A DNA stretch of 64,000 nucleotides from Marinobacter zhanjiangensis (lineage in GTDB: Bacteria > Pseudomonadota > Gammaproteobacteria > Pseudomonadales > Oleiphilaceae): NCBI RefSeq assembly GCF_014651935.1, contig NZ_BMXV01000002.1:310001-374000 (forward strand). The letters are read 5' to 3'. This document shows positions 49,365-61,168 of this stretch, in pieces (the first letter of the stretch is position 1; the number at the start of each line of letters is the position of its first letter). Position numbers and translations under genes: made by a program. The notes under the pieces were generated by a model, which saw only the letters and a list, made by a program, of their open reading frames with translations, was not told where the DNA came from and did not search any database.

Positions 49365-51603
49365 GGTGTCAGCACCATCAGCCCGGGTAATGCCGTTGTT
49401 TGATCGTATGGCCGTTATCGGCCTTGGCCTGATAGGTGGTTCCCTGGCCCGTGCCGCCCGGGAGTCCGGGTTGGTCGGTCAGGTCCTGGCTGCTGACCGC
49501 AGTGAGGACGAGCTGGCCCGGGGCACCGAACTGGGCGTTATCGACGGCTACGGCCCCATAGAGGAGGTTGTATCCGGCGCAGATCTGGTCGTGGTCGCGG
49601 TTCCGGTGCGTGCCACCCATGAGGTGCTGGAACAGATCCGGCCTTTCCTTGCACCGGGTGTGGTGCTCACGGATGTGGGTAGTACCAAGGGCAGTTTCGT
49701 GGCGGCTTTGCACGAAGTGCTGGGCGGGTGGTCGCCCAGGGTCATACCTGGCCACCCCATCGCCGGTTCCGAAAAAAACGGCGTTAGCGCGGCACGGGCC
49801 GATTTGTTTGCCGACCATAAGGTCATCCTGACGCCGCCGGAGGATGTCGATGCCGACGCCCTGGCCAGACTGACCTCCTTGTGGCAGGGCTGTGGCGCCA
49901 CAGTACTCACCATGTCGGTGGCACGTCATGATGAAGTACTGGCTGCCACCAGTCATTTGCCCCATCTTATAGCGTTTTCCCTGGTGGATACCCTGGCCGG
50001 GGAGGATCAGAACATGGAAATCTTCCGTTATGCGGCGGGGGGCTTCCGGGACTTCACCCGTATTGCCGCCAGTGACCCGGTTATGTGGCACGATATCTTT
50101 CTGTCCAACCGGGAGGCTGTGCTACGGGTGATTGATCATTTCAATGACGATCTGGCGCAGTTGCGTGACGCCATCGATACACAGGATGGCGACTCGCTGC
50201 TACGGGTTTTCAGTCGTGCCAGAGCGGCACGTAACCACTTTTCCAAAATGCTTTCAGGGCAGGCCTACGTGACAGATATGAGTCAGAAACCGGTGAGGTT
50301 CCGGCTTCAGCCGGGTGGCAGTGTGACCGGAGACATCCGGGTGCCGGGAGACAAATCCATCTCCCATCGTTCCATCATGCTGGGGGCGCTGGCCGACGGC
50401 ATCACCGAAGTGGAAGGCTTTCTGGAGGGCGAGGACAGCCTGGCCACCCTGCAGGCGTTCCGGGATATGGGCGTGACCATCGAGGGACCTGAAAACGGTC
50501 ATGTACGTATCCATGGTGTTGGCATGACGGGCCTACAGGCACCCCGTGGCCCCCTTTACCTGGGCAACTCCGGTACCGCCATGCGCCTGTTTACCGGGTT
50601 GCTGGCAGCGCAGCCTTTTGATTCCGAGTTGACCGGTGATGCCAGCCTGTCCCGCCGGCCCATGGGCCGGGTGGCCGACCCGCTGCGGGCCATGGGTGCG
50701 GTGATCGACACGGGTGAGGGCGGAACACCGCCTCTTAGAATCCGGGGCGGGCAGAAGCTGTCCGGCATTCACTACGACATGCCGGTGGCCAGCGCCCAGG
50801 TGAAATCCTGCCTGTTACTGGCGGGGCTCTATGCCGACGGCATGACTTCCGTGCATGAGCCGGCGCCCACCCGGGATCATACCGAGCGCATGCTGGAAGG
50901 TTTCGGTTATCACGTTCACCGGAATGCCGCCACCGCCAGTGTTAACGGTGGCGGCAGGCTCACCGCAGGCGCGATCGATGTGCCTGCGGACATCTCCTCC
51001 GCGGCCTTCTTCCTGGTGGCCGCCAGTATCGCCGAGGGCTCGGACCTGACCCTTCGCCACGTGGGCATGAACCCGACCCGCACCGGGGTGATCAATATCC
51101 TGAAGCTGATGGGCGCGGACATCGAGGTCTCCAGCCAACGTGAAATTGGCGGTGAGCCGGTGGCAGACCTGCGGGTGCGCAGTGCACCGCTGCGGGGCAT
51201 CGATATTCCCGAGGATCAGGTGCCCCTGGCCATTGACGAGTTCCCGGTGCTTTTCGTCGCCGCTACCTGTGCCGAGGGCCGGACGGTTCTTCATGGCGCT
51301 GAAGAGCTGAGGGTGAAGGAGAGCGACCGCATCCAGGTGATGGCGGATGGCCTGAGGGCCGTCGGAGTGGAAACCACCGTAACCCCTGACGGTATTGTTA
51401 TCGATGGTGGCCAGACCATTGGCGGCGGGGTGGTGGACAGCCATGGCGATCATCGCATTGCCATGGCCTTCGCGGTGGCCTCCCTGCGTGCCACCGGCGA
51501 GATTCAGGTCAATGATTGCGCCAATGTGGCGACCTCGTTTCCCGGCTTTGTCGAGCTTGCCCGGCAAACCGGCATCCGCATCGATGCCCAGGAGGAACAA
51601 TAA
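49354..51603 (+). CDS. tyrA-aroA: Fused prephenate dehydrogenase / EPSP synthase
   Basis: 749 residues. The N-terminal part (about 15-300) is a prephenate or arogenate dehydrogenase with Rossmann motif [11 protein letters not shown] (22-32) and the family [12 protein letters not shown] and [10 protein letters not shown]. From M309 onward the protein is a full EPSP synthase: [31 protein letters not shown], the [14 protein letters not shown] segment, [14 protein letters not shown], and LRVKESDRI. One chain thus holds a late step of tyrosine synthesis and the sixth step to chorismate. The fusion is known from Pseudomonas. The AroA part has the classical class I G96 context (NSGTAMR). Confidence 0.96.
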   Translation: MEPEVSAPSARVMPLFDRMAVIGLGLIGGSLARAARESGLVGQVLAADRSEDELARGTELGVIDGYGPIEEVVSGADLVVVAVPVRATHEVLEQIRPFLAPGVVLTDVGSTKGSFVAALHEVLGGWSPRVIPGHPIAGSEKNGVSAARADLFADHKVILTPPEDVDADALARLTSLWQGCGATVLTMSVARHDEVLAATSHLPHLIAFSLVDTLAGEDQNMEIFRYAAGGFRDFTRIAASDPVMWHDIFLSNREAVLRVIDHFNDDLAQLRDAIDTQDGDSLLRVFSRARAARNHFSKMLSGQAYVTDMSQKPVRFRLQPGGSVTGDIRVPGDKSISHRSIMLGALADGITEVEGFLEGEDSLATLQAFRDMGVTIEGPENGHVRIHGVGMTGLQAPRGPLYLGNSGTAMRLFTGLLAAQPFDSELTGDASLSRRPMGRVADPLRAMGAVIDTGEGGTPPLRIRGGQKLSGIHYDMPVASAQVKSCLLLAGLYADGMTSVHEPAPTRDHTERMLEGFGYHVHRNAATASVNGGGRLTAGAIDVPADISSAAFFLVAASIAEGSDLTLRHVGMNPTRTGVINILKLMGADIEVSSQREIGGEPVADLRVRSAPLRGIDIPEDQVPLAIDEFPVLFVAATCAEGRTVLHGAEELRVKESDRIQVMADGLRAVGVETTVTPDGIVIDGGQTIGGGVVDSHGDHRIAMAFAVASLRATGEIQVNDCANVATSFPGFVELARQTGIRIDAQEEQ

Positions 51604-52292
51604 TGCAGTCCGTTTCCGACAACACCGTGCCGGTGGTCACCGTGGACGGTCCGGGCGGTTCCGGCAAGGGCACCATTACCCAGATGCTGGCCCGCCGGCT
51701 TGGCTGGCACCTGCTGGACAGTGGTGCCCTGTACCGGCTGACGGCACTGGCCGCCCTGCGACAGGGGGTCGCCCTGGACGACGAGCCCGCTCTGGTCAAT
51801 GTGGCAGCAGGGCTTGATGTGACATTCGAGCCGACCCCGGAAGGGGAGCCCGTACGCGTGATCCTTGATGGCGAAGACGTCACCCGGGACATCCGTACCG
51901 AGCGCACCGGCGACGGCGCCTCCCGGGTGGCGGTGATCCAGGCGGTGCGGGATGCCCTGTTGCAGCGCCAGCGTGACTTCCGCAAGGCTCCCGGGCTGGT
52001 GGCCGATGGCCGTGATATGGGTACGGTGGTCTTTCCTGACGCACCGGTGAAGGTGTTCCTGACCGCCAGCGCCGAGGAAAGGGCACAACGGCGCTATCTC
52101 CAGTTGAAGGAGTCCGGTGCTGATGTTAATATTGACCATCTTTTAGACGAGATCCGGGCTCGTGATGAACGGGACATGAACCGTTCCGCAGCCCCGCTTA
52201 AACCTGCAGAAGATGCGCAAGTCATTGACTCTACGGGTTTAAGTATCGAAGAGGTGCTATCAAAGGTTATGGCCCTGATGGGTCAGGCCTGA
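51603..52292 (+). CDS. cmk: Cytidylate kinase
   Basis: 229 residues from the ATG at 51603, whose A is the last base of the aroA stop codon (TAATG). It phosphorylates CMP and dCMP. Walker A reads [13 protein letters not shown], followed by [15 protein letters not shown], the NMP-bind insert, [20 protein letters not shown], and the lid [19 protein letters not shown]. Coupled to tyrA-aroA and followed by rpsA, as in E. coli and Pseudomonas. Confidence 0.96.
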   Translation: MQSVSDNTVPVVTVDGPGGSGKGTITQMLARRLGWHLLDSGALYRLTALAALRQGVALDDEPALVNVAAGLDVTFEPTPEGEPVRVILDGEDVTRDIRTERTGDGASRVAVIQAVRDALLQRQRDFRKAPGLVADGRDMGTVVFPDAPVKVFLTASAEERAQRRYLQLKESGADVNIDHLLDEIRARDERDMNRSAAPLKPAEDAQVIDSTGLSIEEVLSKVMALMGQA

Positions 52293-52464
52293 TTGCACCT
52301 TTTTGCTATTTCTGTTGTATATCCGAGCAGTTTACGGCGGAGATAGCGGTTTAAGGATCCGGCAATGGTGTGAATGCCAGCCCCTTGCCATGACCGGGTT
52401 TTTGCTAACAGACCGTGCTGCTGGCCGTGCGGATGAAACTTGCGTTGAATACATAGGACACATA

Positions 52465-54156
52465 ATGAGCGAGAGCTTTGCTGATCTTTTCGAAGAAAGC
52501 CTGAAAGAAATTGACATGCAACCAGGTTCCATCGTCCAGGGAACCGTGGTGGATATCGACAACGACTGGGTCACCGTTAACGCCGGGCTGAAGTCCGAAG
52601 GCGTTATCCCCGCCTCCCAGTTCCTGAACGAAAAAGGCGAGTTGGAAATTGCTATCGGCGATGTTGTCGATGTAGCTCTCGACGCGGTCGAGGACGGTTT
52701 CGGTGAAACCCGTCTGTCCCGCGAAAAGGCCAAGCGCGCCGAAGCCTGGAAGGTACTGGAAAAGTCCTTCGAGGCCGAAGAAGTTGTCAAGGGCATGATC
52801 AATGGCAAGGTCAAGGGTGGTTTCACCGTCGACCTCTCCGGTATCCGTGCCTTCCTGCCGGGCTCCCTGGTAGATGTTCGTCCGGTTCGCGATACCGCGC
52901 ACCTGGAGAACAAGGAACTGGAATTCAAGGTTATCAAGCTGGACCAGAAGCGTAACAACGTGGTGGTTTCCCGCCGCGCCGTTCTGGAAGCTGAAAACAG
53001 TGCCGAGCGTGAAGCGCTGCTGGAAACCCTGACCGAAGGCATGACCCTGCAGGGTATCGTCAAGAACCTGACCGACTACGGCGCGTTCGTGGATCTGGGT
53101 GGCGTTGACGGCCTGCTGCACATCACCGACATGGCCTGGAAGCGTATCAAGCATCCGAGCGAAATTGTTAACGTTGGCGACGAGATCACCGTCAAGGTTC
53201 TCAAGTTCGACCGTGAGCGCAACCGTGTATCCCTGGGTCTGAAGCAGCTGGGTGAAGATCCCTGGGTTGATATCAAGGGTCGTTATCCGGAAGGTACCAA
53301 GGTTACCGCCCGCGTCACCAACCTGACTGACTACGGCTGTTTTGCCGAGCTGGAAGAGGGTGTTGAAGGTCTGGTACACGTGTCCGAAATGGACTGGACC
53401 AACAAGAACATCCATCCGTCCAAAGTCGTTCAGGTAGGCGACGAAATCGAAGTCATGATTCTGGACATCGACGAAGAGCGTCGTCGTATCTCCCTGGGCA
53501 TCAAGCAGTGCATCCCCAACCCCTGGGAAGAGTTCTCCGCGAACTTCAACAAGGGCGACAAGGTATCCGGCAAGATCAAGTCCATCACTGACTTTGGTAT
53601 CTTTATCGGTCTGGATGGCGGCATCGACGGTCTGGTTCACCTGTCCGACATCAGCTGGAACGAAACTGGCGAAGAAGCCGTTCGCGAGTACAAGAAGGGT
53701 GATGAGGTTGAAACCGTTATCCTGTCTGTTGATCCCGAGCGTGAGCGTATCTCCCTGGGCATCAAGCAGCTCGAGAGCGATCCGTTTGCCGAGTTTGTAC
53801 AGCTGAACGACAAGGGCTCCATCGTCCGCGGTACCGTGTCTGCGGTAGACGCCAAGGCGGCCACGATCGCTCTGAACGAGGAGGTTGAAGCCGTACTGAA
53901 GGCCTCCGAGATCAGCCGCGACAAGGTGGAAGATGCCCGTAACGTGCTGAAGGAAGGTGAAGAGGTTGAAGCGAAGATTATCAGCATCGATCGCAAGAAC
54001 CGTGTTATCAACCTGTCCGTGAAGTCCAAGGACGTGGAAGATGACAAGCAGGCGCTGGAAGGCGTCCGCGCGAAAGCAGCTGACAGTTCCAATGCGACCA
54101 CCATTGGTGATCTCATCAAGGAACAGATGCAGCAGCAGAACGCCAACAAAGAGTGA
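52465..54156 (+). CDS. rpsA: 30S ribosomal protein S1
   Basis: 563 residues from the ATG at 52465 (AGGACA six bases upstream); longer in-frame readings into the 172-base leader are not S1-like. S1 binds mRNA on the 30S subunit. Six S1 OB-fold repeats are visible, spaced about 85 residues apart (for example [78 protein letters not shown]). The first two repeats, which dock to S2, are divergent as expected. The leader has a possible promoter (TTGCAC at 52293, TGTATA at 52316) and is the expected site of S1 autocontrol, but I did not resolve its fold. Confidence 0.97.
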   Translation: MSESFADLFEESLKEIDMQPGSIVQGTVVDIDNDWVTVNAGLKSEGVIPASQFLNEKGELEIAIGDVVDVALDAVEDGFGETRLSREKAKRAEAWKVLEKSFEAEEVVKGMINGKVKGGFTVDLSGIRAFLPGSLVDVRPVRDTAHLENKELEFKVIKLDQKRNNVVVSRRAVLEAENSAEREALLETLTEGMTLQGIVKNLTDYGAFVDLGGVDGLLHITDMAWKRIKHPSEIVNVGDEITVKVLKFDRERNRVSLGLKQLGEDPWVDIKGRYPEGTKVTARVTNLTDYGCFAELEEGVEGLVHVSEMDWTNKNIHPSKVVQVGDEIEVMILDIDEERRRISLGIKQCIPNPWEEFSANFNKGDKVSGKIKSITDFGIFIGLDGGIDGLVHLSDISWNETGEEAVREYKKGDEVETVILSVDPERERISLGIKQLESDPFAEFVQLNDKGSIVRGTVSAVDAKAATIALNEEVEAVLKASEISRDKVEDARNVLKEGEEVEAKIISIDRKNRVINLSVKSKDVEDDKQALEGVRAKAADSSNATTIGDLIKEQMQQQNANKE

Positions 54157-54174
54157 TTAAATCCTCTTGAAGGC

Positions 54175-54207
54175 AAAAAAACGGGCTCTAAGGGCCCGTT
54201 TTTTTTG
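54175..54207 (+). terminator. Intrinsic terminator after rpsA
   Basis: ACGGGC (54181-54186) pairs with GCCCGT (54194-54199), extended by flanking AAAAAA and TTTTTTTT. A strong intrinsic terminator 20 bases after the stop. Confidence 0.92.
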
Positions 54208-54356
54208 TCTTTTTTTCAGTATTAGCTAAACTGGGAATGTCCCTGCCTGTTGCCCAATTCATTGGTCGGGTTAGCTGGAACCCGGTTGATCAGGGCGGGT
54301 GGGATCAGGAAGCTGAACGGCGGGCTTCGTAATAAAAATGAAAAGGGATGGGCCTC

Positions 54357-54653
54357 ATGACAAAGTCTGAACTGGTCGAACTGATTGCTTCGAAGCAGAC
54401 TCAGCTGTCTGTGAAAGACGTGGAACTGGCAGTAAAAACGATTATCGAGCACATGTCGCAATCACTGGCGGACGGGCAGCGGATAGAGATTCGCGGATTT
54501 GGCAGTTTTTCCCTCCATTATCGGGCGGCAAGGACTGGCCGGAACCCGAAAACCGGAGAGGCGGTTCAATTACCGGCAAAGTTTGTTCCACACTTCAAGC
54601 CGGGCAAAGAGCTACGTGAGCAGGTCAATGACAGCATGAAAAAGGGCTTTTGA
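54357..54653 (+). CDS. ihfB: Integration host factor beta subunit
   Basis: 98 residues from the ATG at 54357 ([16 protein letters not shown]); an ATG three codons earlier is too close to the AAGGGA ribosome site. IHF bends DNA in promoters, replication origins and recombination complexes. The HU/IHF fold is complete, with the DNA-binding arm [23 protein letters not shown] and the intercalating proline in that arm. The C-terminus ends VNDSMKKGF. rpsA-ihfB-lapA order matches Pseudomonas and E. coli. Confidence 0.96.
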   Translation: MTKSELVELIASKQTQLSVKDVELAVKTIIEHMSQSLADGQRIEIRGFGSFSLHYRAARTGRNPKTGEAVQLPAKFVPHFKPGKELREQVNDSMKKGF

Positions 54654-54694
54654 CGGTTTTCTCTCTTGCTTTACGTGTGGCAAGCCACCCGAAC

Positions 54695-54712
54695 CCCGAA
54701 TTCGGGTACAAT
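54695..54712 (+). promoter_or_regulatory. lapAB promoter with palindrome CCCGAATTCGGG
   Basis: A perfect 12-base palindrome (54695-54706) touches a TACAAT -10 (54707-54712), 46 bases before lapA. The -35 at 17 bases is poor, so an activator or repressor at the palindrome is possible. Confidence 0.4.
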
Positions 54713-54757
54713 TGGTGTGGTTCGATTTGAATTCCCAATACCTGGAGCAGGGGTGCT

Positions 54758-55060
54758 ATGGCAGGGTTTCAGAAGATTATTCTCCTTCTGGTTGTGATAC
54801 TGGTTGCCGTTGCGGTGCTGGTGTTTTCCATGAACAACCAGATGGCCGTCTCCCTCAATTTCCTGTTCTTCGAAACCCAGCCCAGGGGCGTTGCCGTCTG
54901 GCTGATTCTTGGTTTCATATTCGGCCTGCTCCTCGGGGTGGTCCTCACTCTTATGGCAACCGTCCGTGTTTCCGTTTCACGGCGCCAGCTACGTAAGCGC
55001 CTGGACAAGGCCGAGCGGGCCCTGGAACAAAACAGAGCCCCTGATGACCGGGCGATCTGA
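54758..55060 (+). CDS. lapA: LapA family inner-membrane protein (DUF1049)
   Basis: 100 residues with two membrane helices (about 6-25, IILLLVVILVAVAVLVFSMN; and about 47-68, VWLILGFIFGLLLGVVLTLM) joined by a short periplasmic loop, then a basic cytosolic coiled coil (SRRQLRKRLDKAERALEQN). In E. coli LapA acts with LapB to set LpxC turnover and lipopolysaccharide level. Its stop overlaps the lapB start by one base (TGATGG), a coupled pair. Confidence 0.92.
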   Translation: MAGFQKIILLLVVILVAVAVLVFSMNNQMAVSLNFLFFETQPRGVAVWLILGFIFGLLLGVVLTLMATVRVSVSRRQLRKRLDKAERALEQNRAPDDRAI

Positions 55061-56229
55061 TGGATATGCTGTTTCAGTGGCTGCTACTGACAGCGGCCGT
55101 TGCCGCTGGCTGGTTTATCGGGCGTTATTTTCGTTCGGATCAGGGCACTGTGCGGGACATCTCGGACGAGACCTCTGTCCGCGAGCGGCTTCAGTTCCTG
55201 TTTACCAACTACTCTGACCAGGCCGTTGAAAACTTTGTCCAGTCTCTGGCTGTCAACAAGGACACGGTTGGCCTCCACCTGTCCATCGGCGCTCATTTCC
55301 GCCACAAGGGCGAAACCGACCGGGCCATTCTGATCCACCAGAACCTTCTTGCCCGTCCGGAGTTACCCGGACACTTTTCGCCCCAGGTCACGTTCGAGCT
55401 GGCCCGGGATTACCTGGCGGCTGGCCTTCTGGACCGTGCCGAGGCGCTGTTTCATCAGCTGATGGATGACCGTGACTATGGCGAGCGCGCCGCCCGTCAG
55501 CTGATCGAGCTGTACCAACAGGAGCGGGAGTGGGGCAAGGCCGCTCAGGTGGCCCGCACTCTGATGAAGGGGACCCTGGATCCTCAGTTGGCACGTCAAT
55601 TGGCCTACATCACCTGTGAGCTGGCGAATGAAAGTCTGCAGAAGGATGACCGTTGGGGTGCCCAGAAGCAGGCTCGCGAGGCCCTGGCCATCGACCCTGA
55701 CTGTGTCCGCGCCAGCTTTATTCTGTCGAATCTGCAGGCCCGTCAGGGCAATTACCGCGAGGCGGCCAGCATCTGCCTGAAGGTGTTTGAGCAGAATCCC
55801 GAGTTCGGACCCGAGGCCATTGATCGTTTCATGAAGCTGGAGCGGGCCCACGGTGATGTGGGCCGTAATGTGAAGAAACTTCGCAAGCTCTATGAACTGC
55901 ACCAGGGCGCCAGCCTGTTACTGGCGCTGGCGGAAGCGGTAGAGCAATCCTCCGGCCGTCAGGCGGCCATTGATCTGCTGAGGCGTGAACTTGAGGCCAG
56001 GCCCAGTGTCCGTGGTTTGCTGAGACTGGTGGAGCTTTCCGGTTACGAGCGCGGGCTGGCGACGGGCGAGGGGCGTCTGGTCAGCCGTATCGGCCAGCTG
56101 ATCCTTACCAATCGCCCTGTCTACCGTTGCGTGAACTGCGGTTTCTCCGGCCAGCAGCTGCACTGGTTGTGTCCCAGCTGCAAGGAGTGGGAGACGGTCC
56201 GTCCGATTCAGGGAGTGGAGGCAGAGTAG
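55060..56229 (+). CDS. lapB: Lipopolysaccharide assembly protein LapB (YciM)
   Basis: 389 residues. An N-terminal membrane helix (MLFQWLLLTAAVAAGWFIG) tethers a cytosolic array of tetratricopeptide repeats (about 50-345) and a C-terminal rubredoxin-type metal site with two CxxC pairs: CVNCGFSGQQLHWLCPSC. In E. coli it directs FtsH to degrade LpxC and so balances lipopolysaccharide with phospholipid synthesis. The TPR and rubredoxin parts are both intact. Downstream pyrF starts 66 bases later. Confidence 0.95.
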   Translation: MDMLFQWLLLTAAVAAGWFIGRYFRSDQGTVRDISDETSVRERLQFLFTNYSDQAVENFVQSLAVNKDTVGLHLSIGAHFRHKGETDRAILIHQNLLARPELPGHFSPQVTFELARDYLAAGLLDRAEALFHQLMDDRDYGERAARQLIELYQQEREWGKAAQVARTLMKGTLDPQLARQLAYITCELANESLQKDDRWGAQKQAREALAIDPDCVRASFILSNLQARQGNYREAASICLKVFEQNPEFGPEAIDRFMKLERAHGDVGRNVKKLRKLYELHQGASLLLALAEAVEQSSGRQAAIDLLRRELEARPSVRGLLRLVELSGYERGLATGEGRLVSRIGQLILTNRPVYRCVNCGFSGQQLHWLCPSCKEWETVRPIQGVEAE

Positions 56230-56294
56230 GGCGTTTTCTGCCATAATCCCCGCCCCCACCGGAGTTTTCCACCGTTCGGACAAAGGAGCCCTTG

Positions 56295-56999
56295 ATGACC
56301 GCTGCCCTCGGCCCCCGCATTGTCGTTGCCCTCGATTTTCCTTCTGAAGCCCCGGCCCTGGCCCTGGTGGACACCCTGGACCCGACTCTGTGCCGCCTGA
56401 AGGTAGGCAAGGAGCTGTTTACCCGCTGCGGTCCGGAGCTTGTGCGCAAGCTGCAAGACCGGGGTTTTGAGGTGTTCCTGGATCTGAAATTCCATGATAT
56501 TCCCAACACGACATCAGCTGCTGTGGCGGCTGCGGCGGAGCTGGGTGTGTGGATGGTGAACGTCCACGCCTCCGGTGGCGAGAAGATGATGTTGGCCTGT
56601 CGGGAGCGGCTGGAAGCCTTTGGTGAAGATCGTCCGCTGCTGATTGCGGTAACGGTGCTGACCAGTATGGGCGCTGATGACCTGGCAGGTATCGGTATCT
56701 CGGGCTCACCGGCGGATCAGGTAAGCCGCCTTGCAACGCTGACCCGCAACTGTGGTCTGGATGGGGTGGTGTGTTCGGCTCAGGAGGCGCCGGTTCTCAA
56801 GCGTGAGCAGGGTGCGGATTTCAGGCTGGTCACACCGGGGATCCGGCCTGCAACGGCAGAGCGTGGGGATCAGCAGCGTGTTATGACGCCTGCTGAGGCT
56901 GTTGCTGCTGGTAGCGACTATCTGGTGGTTGGTCGGCCTGTTACCCAGGCTGCTGATCCTTTGGCTTCATTGCAGGCTATCGTTTCTGAGATTTCCTGA
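56295..56999 (+). CDS. pyrF: Orotidine 5'-phosphate decarboxylase
   Basis: 234 residues from the ATG at 56295 (AGGAG six bases upstream; a TTG one codon earlier is less likely). It makes UMP from OMP, the last step of de novo pyrimidine synthesis. The OMP decarboxylase signature [12 protein letters not shown] holds the catalytic Asp-Lys-Asp set, with VALDFPS at the N-terminus and LVTPGIRP and [11 protein letters not shown] phosphate-binding loops at the end. lapB-pyrF linkage matches many gammaproteobacteria. The palindromic element at 57046 follows within 50 bases. Confidence 0.96.
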   Translation: MTAALGPRIVVALDFPSEAPALALVDTLDPTLCRLKVGKELFTRCGPELVRKLQDRGFEVFLDLKFHDIPNTTSAAVAAAAELGVWMVNVHASGGEKMMLACRERLEAFGEDRPLLIAVTVLTSMGADDLAGIGISGSPADQVSRLATLTRNCGLDGVVCSAQEAPVLKREQGADFRLVTPGIRPATAERGDQQRVMTPAEAVAAGSDYLVVGRPVTQAADPLASLQAIVSEIS

Positions 57000-57045
57000 A
57001 TTCTGGTGTTGGATCTCGTAGCCTGCTTTTCGGTGCCATGCGGGC

Positions 57046-57150
57046 CAGGTCGAGACCCTTTTCCGGGGGACGCCCGGCAAGTACGTCCCTGTAGGGCTTG
57101 ACGAAAACCGTCCCTGGTTTTCGACACCCCCGGAAAAGGGTCTCAACTTG
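57046..57150 (+). repeat. Palindromic structured element, copy 1
   Basis: GAGACCCTTTTCCGGGGG (57052-57069) pairs perfectly with CCCCCGGAAAAGGGTCTC (57127-57144). Inside lie a conserved core ACGCCCGGCAAGTACGTCC... (57070-57101, itself able to pair GCCC with GGGC) and a hairpin CGAAAACC-GTCCCT-GGTTTTCG (57102-57123). It predicts a three-way junction. The second copy at 57292-57396, in opposite orientation, has different stem sequences that pair equally well. It follows pyrF and may serve as its 3' end. Confidence 0.7.
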
Positions 57151-57291
57151 CCCCTTGCGAACCCTCGGTGATAACGCCTTGGGAAGTCGTCTTCAATAAC
57201 TCTTCTGACATCGTTCTTGTCACTTTACTTGGGAATTCCTCCTTCCCTTGAGAAGGTTTTCCATAGCGATATCTGTAAGGTCCGAGCAGGA

Positions 57292-57396
57292 CAGGTTGAG
57301 AACACTTTCCGGGAGCGTCGGCAGCCAGGGATGGCTGCCGTCGAGCCCTACATGGACGTACTTGCGGGGCGTCTCCCGGAAAGTGTTCTCAACCTG
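57292..57396 (-). repeat. Palindromic structured element, copy 2 (inverted)
   Basis: The arms at 57292-57315 and 57373-57396 are a perfect 24-base inverted repeat (outer CAGGTTGAG/CTCAACCTG, inner TTTCCGGGAG/CTCCCGGAAA). The inner hairpin CGGCAGCC-AGGGAT-GGCTGCCG is at 57319-57340. Read on the minus strand, the core (57341-57372) matches copy 1 at 29 of 32 positions, while both stems differ and remain fully paired. Confidence 0.7.
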
Positions 57397-57454
57397 GCCG
57401 AGTCTGGCACCATATTGGAAGGCTGCAAGGCCGAACTCCATAAAAAACAGACAA

Positions 57455-57488
57455 TAAAAAAGCCGCGTCTGAATAATCAGAGGCGGCT
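57455..57488 (-). terminator. Terminator of tRNA-Asn
   Basis: On the minus strand AGCCGCCTCTGA (57488-57477) pairs with TCAGACGCGGCT (57472-57461) with one mismatch over TTAT, followed by TTTTTT. It starts 12 bases after the tRNA-Asn 3' end. Confidence 0.85.
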
Positions 57489-57499
57489 TTCCGGAATAA

Positions 57500-57575
57500 T
57501 GGCTCCCCGAGCTGGGCTCGAACCAGCGACAAACGGATTAACAGTCCGTTGCTCTACCAACTGAGCTATCGGGGA
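57500..57575 (-). tRNA. tRNA-Asn(GTT)
   Basis: 76 bases on the minus strand. Acceptor TCCCCGA pairs with TCGGGGA, discriminator G and encoded CCA (57502-57500). Anticodon stem ACGGA/TCCGT with loop CTGTTAA, anticodon GTT. D arm GCTC/GAGC and T arm CTGGTTCGAGCCCAG are normal. A single-gene transcript with its own terminator. Confidence 0.97.
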
Positions 57576-57698
57576 ACAGTCGATGTCGACGAGGCGCGTA
57601 TATTAAAGAGCCGTTACCACCCCGTCAACCTTTTCAGCGGACTTTTTGGTGACCCCCGAGGAACCCCTCAGCTGCCACCGGTCAAACCGCAATAACGA

Positions 57699-58883
57699 TC
57701 AGGACAGCGCCTTCTTCAGGCGGGCCACCGCTTCCTTCAGCACATCCATGCCGGTGGCAAAGCTCAGACGCATATGGCCCGGAGTGCCAAAGGCCGACCC
57801 CGGTACCAGAGCAACGCCGGCGCCCTTGAGCAGGACTTCCGCCATTTCCACATCGGTGGTCACATTCGGGGTCTTTTCGATGGCGCCCTTGAAGCTCGGG
57901 AACACATAGAAAGTGCCGTCGCCCTCCAGGCATTCGACACCCGGAATCTCGTTCAGCGCCTTCACCAGATAATCGTGCCGCTCCCGGAACGCCTTGACCA
58001 TCTCGCCCACGCAGGCCTGATCACCTTCCAGCGCTGCCAGGGCTGCAGCCTGGGAGATAGACGCCGGGTTGGAGGTGCTCTGGGACTGGATCTTCTTCAT
58101 GGCGCCGATGATCTTCGCCGGGCCCGCGGCATAGCCGATACGCCAGCCGGTCATGGAGTAGGCCTTGGAGACACCGTTGAGCACGAACGTACGGTCGTAA
58201 AGCTCCGGCGTGGCATTGAGAATGTTGCAGAACTCGTGACCAGTCCACAGGATCGGTTCGTACATGTCGTCGGTGGCGATCATGATATCCGGGTGCTTCT
58301 TCAGCACCTCGCCAATGGCCTGCAGTTCCTCCAGGGAATAGGCCATGCCGCTGGGGTTGGACGGGCTGTTGATCACAAACAGCCGGGTGCGGTCGGTGAT
58401 CGCGTCTTCCAGTTGCTTGGGGGTGATCTTGAAACGGGTGTCGGCACTGGTCTCGAGGATCACCGGCTTGCCTTCCGCCACCAGCACCATGTCCGGATAC
58501 GAAACCCAGAAGGGGGCCGGGATAATGGCTTCGTCACCGGGGTTCAGTGTGGCAAGTGCCAGGTTGAAAAAGCTCTGTTTGCCGCCACTTGATACCAGTA
58601 TCTGGTTGGGCTCGTAGTCCAGACCATTGTCCCGCTTGAACTTGGCAATGATCGCTTTCTTCAGGGCGGGAGTACCATCCACGGCGGTGTATTTGGTCTG
58701 ACCATTACGGATCGCCTCAATGGCGGCTTCCTTGATGTGATCAGGGGTATCGAAATCCGGCTCCCCGGCGCCCAGGCCGATGATGTCCTGGCCGGCTGCT
58801 TTCAGCTCGGCGGCCTTGTTGGTAACGGCAAGGGTGGGGGATGGCTTGATGGCCTGTACACGGGTGGAAAGTTGAAGGTCCAA
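57699..58883 (-). CDS. Class I pyridoxal-phosphate aminotransferase (aspartate/prephenate type)
   Basis: 394 residues of the subgroup I-gamma aspartate aminotransferases, some of which also transaminate prephenate. Features: GLGAGEPDFDTPDHIKEAA, KYTAVDGTPALKKAI, the VINSPSNPSGMAY cofactor-site asparagine, TDDMYEPI, the PLP lysine in NGVSKAYSMTGWRIGY, and the carboxylate-binding arginine in MRLSFAT. Beside uvrB and divergent from it, as in Pseudomonas. Given the tyrA, pheA and hisC genes in the window, it could feed aromatic amino-acid synthesis, but aspartate transamination is the safer call. Confidence 0.9.
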   Translation of the reverse strand: MDLQLSTRVQAIKPSPTLAVTNKAAELKAAGQDIIGLGAGEPDFDTPDHIKEAAIEAIRNGQTKYTAVDGTPALKKAIIAKFKRDNGLDYEPNQILVSSGGKQSFFNLALATLNPGDEAIIPAPFWVSYPDMVLVAEGKPVILETSADTRFKITPKQLEDAITDRTRLFVINSPSNPSGMAYSLEELQAIGEVLKKHPDIMIATDDMYEPILWTGHEFCNILNATPELYDRTFVLNGVSKAYSMTGWRIGYAAGPAKIIGAMKKIQSQSTSNPASISQAAALAALEGDQACVGEMVKAFRERHDYLVKALNEIPGVECLEGDGTFYVFPSFKGAIEKTPNVTTDVEMAEVLLKGAGVALVPGSAFGTPGHMRLSFATGMDVLKEAVARLKKALS

Positions 58884-59026
58884 ACTTGCGCTCCTTAAAG
58901 ATGCGTCTGAGAGGGCTGCAGCGGTGGTAAGCGGGCCTTACTCCGCTTACACGAGCTGTTTAACCCATGGATGTTACCATGAGAGTTTGGCAACGATAAG
59001 TTTCCCGCGAGGGTGGAGGTAATTCA

Positions 59027-61054
<2,028 letters not shown>

Positions 61055-61168
61055 TGGCGCCATCGTAATCTTGCATTCCTGTCAATCACTTGTCAGTCTT
61101 GAATGACAGCCCCGGCAGCATGTCATGGGCTGACTTCCCTGATCCCTCAAACAGCCAGACGGAAGACC

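Noticed and set aside
57217..57564. Reading frames of 73 and 115 residues across the palindromic element and tRNA-Asn
   Set aside because: They run through a perfect inverted repeat and a tRNA, and both strands give similar peptides (LPESVLNL), as expected for a palindrome and not for a gene.
58956..58970. LexA box upstream of uvrB (CTGTTTAACCC...)
   Set aside because: Only one half-site is seen; the matching ACAG half at the right spacing is missing.
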